From NCBI RefSeq assembly GCF_000381545.1, contig NZ_KB906674.1:487776-551775 (forward strand): a DNA stretch of 64,000 nt, read 5' to 3'. Each line of letters starts with the position of its first letter. Positions within the stretch are counted from its first letter, which is position 1. A model generated the notes under the pieces. That model had not been told where the DNA came from. It ran no database searches and was given only the letters and a program-made list of their open reading frames with translations. Positions 62,129-64,000 of this stretch are shown here, piece by piece. The stretch comes from Rhodonellum psychrophilum GCM71 = DSM 17998 (GTDB lineage: Bacteria; Bacteroidota; Bacteroidia; Cytophagales; Cyclobacteriaceae). The translations under genes were made by a program, and so were the position numbers.

Positions 62129-62818
62129 ATGGCTTTAATTTTATCTATAGAAACCGCTACTGCGGTTTGTTCAGTTGCCTTACACGAAGATGGACGTCTG
62201 ATGGCGTTCCATGAGCTCCATCAAGATAACGTTCATGCCAGAAGTTTGATGGGGCTGGTGCGGAATGTGTTTGAGCAAGCAGGCCTTGAGAAAACAGCCT
62301 TGGATGCCGTAGCGGTTTCCTCTGGTCCAGGTTCTTATACTGGGTTAAGGATCGGGGTCTCTGTTGCCAAAGGTTTGGCTTATGCCTTGGACAAACCCGT
62401 TATTGGTGTTGGAACGCTTGAAGCACTTGCCTTTAGGGCCATTCCTTTTTCTGATTCAACGGACACCATCATTCCAATGCTGGACGCAAGAAGAATGGAA
62501 GTGTATGCTTTGGTAATGGATGGTCTTGGGGATACCCTCATCTCCCCTCAGCCGTTCATTTTGGAGGATAATCCTTTTATGGAATACCTGGAAAAGGGGA
62601 AGGTGTTTTTTTTGGGTGATGGAGTACCTAAATCCAAAGAGATCCTTTCCCATCCAAATTCGCGATTTGTCCCACTTTTCAATTCTAGCCAATCCATCGG
62701 TGAATTGGCATACAAAAAATTTCTGAAGGCTGATTTTGAAAGCTTGGCTTACTTCGAGCCAAACTATATCAAGGAATTCAGGATTGTGAAATCGAAGAAA
62801 AACCCATTTCTGGTATGA
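62129..62818 (+). CDS. tsaB: tRNA threonylcarbamoyladenosine biosynthesis protein TsaB
   Basis: Scaffold partner of TsaD in making t6A37 of ANN-decoding tRNAs. The 229 residues begin ALILSIETATAVCSVAL and contain SSGPGSYTGLRIGVSVAKGLAYA, the TsaB/YeaZ signature. It lacks the ATPase catalytic residues of TsaD, as expected. tsaD and tsaE are not in the window. Its stop overlaps the next start by 4 bases. Confidence 0.96.
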   Translation: MALILSIETATAVCSVALHEDGRLMAFHELHQDNVHARSLMGLVRNVFEQAGLEKTALDAVAVSSGPGSYTGLRIGVSVAKGLAYALDKPVIGVGTLEALAFRAIPFSDSTDTIIPMLDARRMEVYALVMDGLGDTLISPQPFILEDNPFMEYLEKGKVFFLGDGVPKSKEILSHPNSRFVPLFNSSQSIGELAYKKFLKADFESLAYFEPNYIKEFRIVKSKKNPFLV

Positions 62819-63321
62819 GTGAAATCATCAACAAAGTAGCAAACAGCCCTCTTGTCACGATAGATTTAGAAAATTTCTATAGACCGGAGGAAAGAATGGT
62901 TTTTGACCTCAAGGATTATTTATTCCAGGAATTGGTGTTGAGGGAAAAAGACTTTCGGTTAGCATTGAAAGATTTGGATTGGGAAGCATACAGAGGGAAA
63001 TTGGTGGCCATAGATTGCAGTGTGGATGCTATTGTTCCGAACTGGGCCTTTATGCTTGTAGGGATTCAATTGACCAAAATAGGGGTGGAATATGTCATTG
63101 GTGATTTGAAGTCCCTAGAGCAATTTCTTTTTGAGGAGGCAATTTCAAAAATCAACCCTGTGGATTTCAAAGATAAACCGGTCGTGATCAAAGGTTGCAG
63201 TAAATTTCCAGTCCCCATGTATGCCTATGGAAGGATCGTTGCCAAGATACAAGGTCATGCAAAATCCATCATGTATGGCGAGCCTTGCAGTACAGTGCCC
63301 TTGTATAAGGTGGCGAAATAA
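62815..63321 (+). CDS. DUF2480 family protein
   Basis: A 168-residue soluble protein starting at the ATGA overlap with tsaB. Conserved-looking parts are TIDLENFYRPEERMVFDLKDYLF (seen in pieces), AIDCSVDAIVPNWAFMLV and SKFPVPMYAYGRI, which I recognise as DUF2480, a Bacteroidota family of unknown function. The coupling to tsaB points to a housekeeping role but does not define one. Confidence 0.85.
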   Translation: MSEIINKVANSPLVTIDLENFYRPEERMVFDLKDYLFQELVLREKDFRLALKDLDWEAYRGKLVAIDCSVDAIVPNWAFMLVGIQLTKIGVEYVIGDLKSLEQFLFEEAISKINPVDFKDKPVVIKGCSKFPVPMYAYGRIVAKIQGHAKSIMYGEPCSTVPLYKVAK

Positions 63322-63380
63322 AATTATTGAGCTTTGCCACAGAGATTTACTCATTTCATAGAAATTATTTAAGTGCCATT

Positions 63381-63412
63381 TTTGGTATTTTTGTAAAACT
63401 CCCCTATGTTTG
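63381..63412 (+). promoter_or_regulatory. rRNA operon promoter P1
   Basis: TTTG at 63381-63384, a 20-base spacer and TATGTTTG at 63405-63412, which is a full TAnnTTTG match. Confidence 0.65.
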
Positions 63413-63517
63413 CAAACCCAAATGAGGGGAGTTGGAAAGAAGGTTTTCCAAAACACATTGAAATTCAAATATCGAGAAAGAGGCAAAACATTTCTGAAAA
63501 GAAATTTCAAAAAGTGT

Positions 63518-63548
63518 TTTGTAAGTTAAAATTATCTCCCGATATTTG
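63518..63548 (+). promoter_or_regulatory. rRNA operon promoter P2
   Basis: TTTG at 63518-63521, a 19-base spacer and GATATTTG at 63541-63548, which keeps TTTG but has G for the first T of TAnnTTTG. It lies about 155 bases before the 16S 5' end. Confidence 0.6.
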
Positions 63549-63704
63549 CACTCGCTTTCAGGGGAAATGTCCTCCGAAACCATTCTCTTACGGAGAAAAA
63601 GTTCATTGAAGTAGTGTAAGACAAAACGAAAATAGTAGCACAATGCTTATGCATTGTGACCTTGGGCAGGAAGACACAGCAGAGCGATCTGCAAAACAAA
63701 CTAT

Positions 63705-64000
<296 letters not shown>

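Larger units (their letters stand above)
63322..63704. other. rRNA operon promoter/leader region
   Basis: This 383-base gap holds two promoters (63381-63412 and 63518-63548) and a transcribed leader of about 150 bases. An 8-bp hairpin (63639-63646 with 63651-63658) lies in the leader. No gene is seen. Confidence 0.7.

Noticed and set aside
63145..63510. 121-codon minus-strand frame over the end of the DUF2480 gene and the rRNA promoter
   Set aside because: It is antisense to a clear gene and runs through the P1 promoter, and its residues look like random antisense translation.

Overview
The window is a chromosomal core segment of a member of the Bacteroidota, most likely a Cyclobacteriaceae (Cytophagales) relative. 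I infer this from the ribosomal and RNA polymerase gene order starting with tRNA-Gly, tRNA-Thr and tuf, from promoters with the Bacteroidota pattern TTTG, about 19 bases, TAnnTTTG, from the lack of Shine-Dalgarno motifs before starts, and from the 16S rRNA 5' end. The genus cannot be fixed from the sequence alone.

Region 1 (1-33.9 kb) is the information-processing block. It runs tRNA-Gly (cut by the window edge), tRNA-Thr, tuf, tRNA-Trp, secE, nusG, rplKAJL, rpoB, rpoC, a DUF3467 gene, then rpsL, rpsG, fusA, rpsJ. After a terminator and a new promoter comes the long S10/spc/alpha-type cluster from rplC to rplQ, including secY, map and infA, and then carA and eno. Three small genes, rpmD, rpmJ and rpmH (the last in region 4), are easy to miss because of their size. 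tuf is not in the str operon, and rpsJ sits with fusA rather than with rplC. rpoB starts with TTG.

Region 2 (34.5-49.1 kb) is accessory. A lipoprotein adaptor and two different RND pumps form a tight operon without an outer-membrane channel. Next come a lipoprotein resembling DUF4221 propeller proteins, a small beta-barrel, a broken Uma2-family gene, a fused alpha-beta E1 2-oxoacid dehydrogenase, a small regulator joining a CxxC metal-binding-like domain to an AraC helix-turn-helix, and rimO.

Region 3 (49.4-59.7 kb) holds metabolic and envelope genes: a secreted glycerophosphodiester phosphodiesterase, a GNAT-like protein, a PfkB-type kinase, and an M16 peptidase pair. The first M16 subunit keeps the zinc site. 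The second lacks it but keeps the Arg/Tyr site and carries an extra C-terminal domain, which recurs as a separate secreted protein just downstream. A DoxX membrane protein and an M61 aminopeptidase lie on the minus strand. A 36-bp near-perfect palindrome precedes the M16 pair.

Region 4 (59.7-64 kb) is rpmH, rnpA, an S41 carboxy-terminal processing peptidase, tsaB and a DUF2480 gene, then a two-promoter leader and the first ~300 bases of a 16S rRNA gene. No CRISPR array, insertion sequence or prophage was seen. The least ordinary features are the M16 domain fusion with its stand-alone paralogue, the tandem unlike RND pumps, the CxxC-AraC regulator and the 53.0 kb palindrome.
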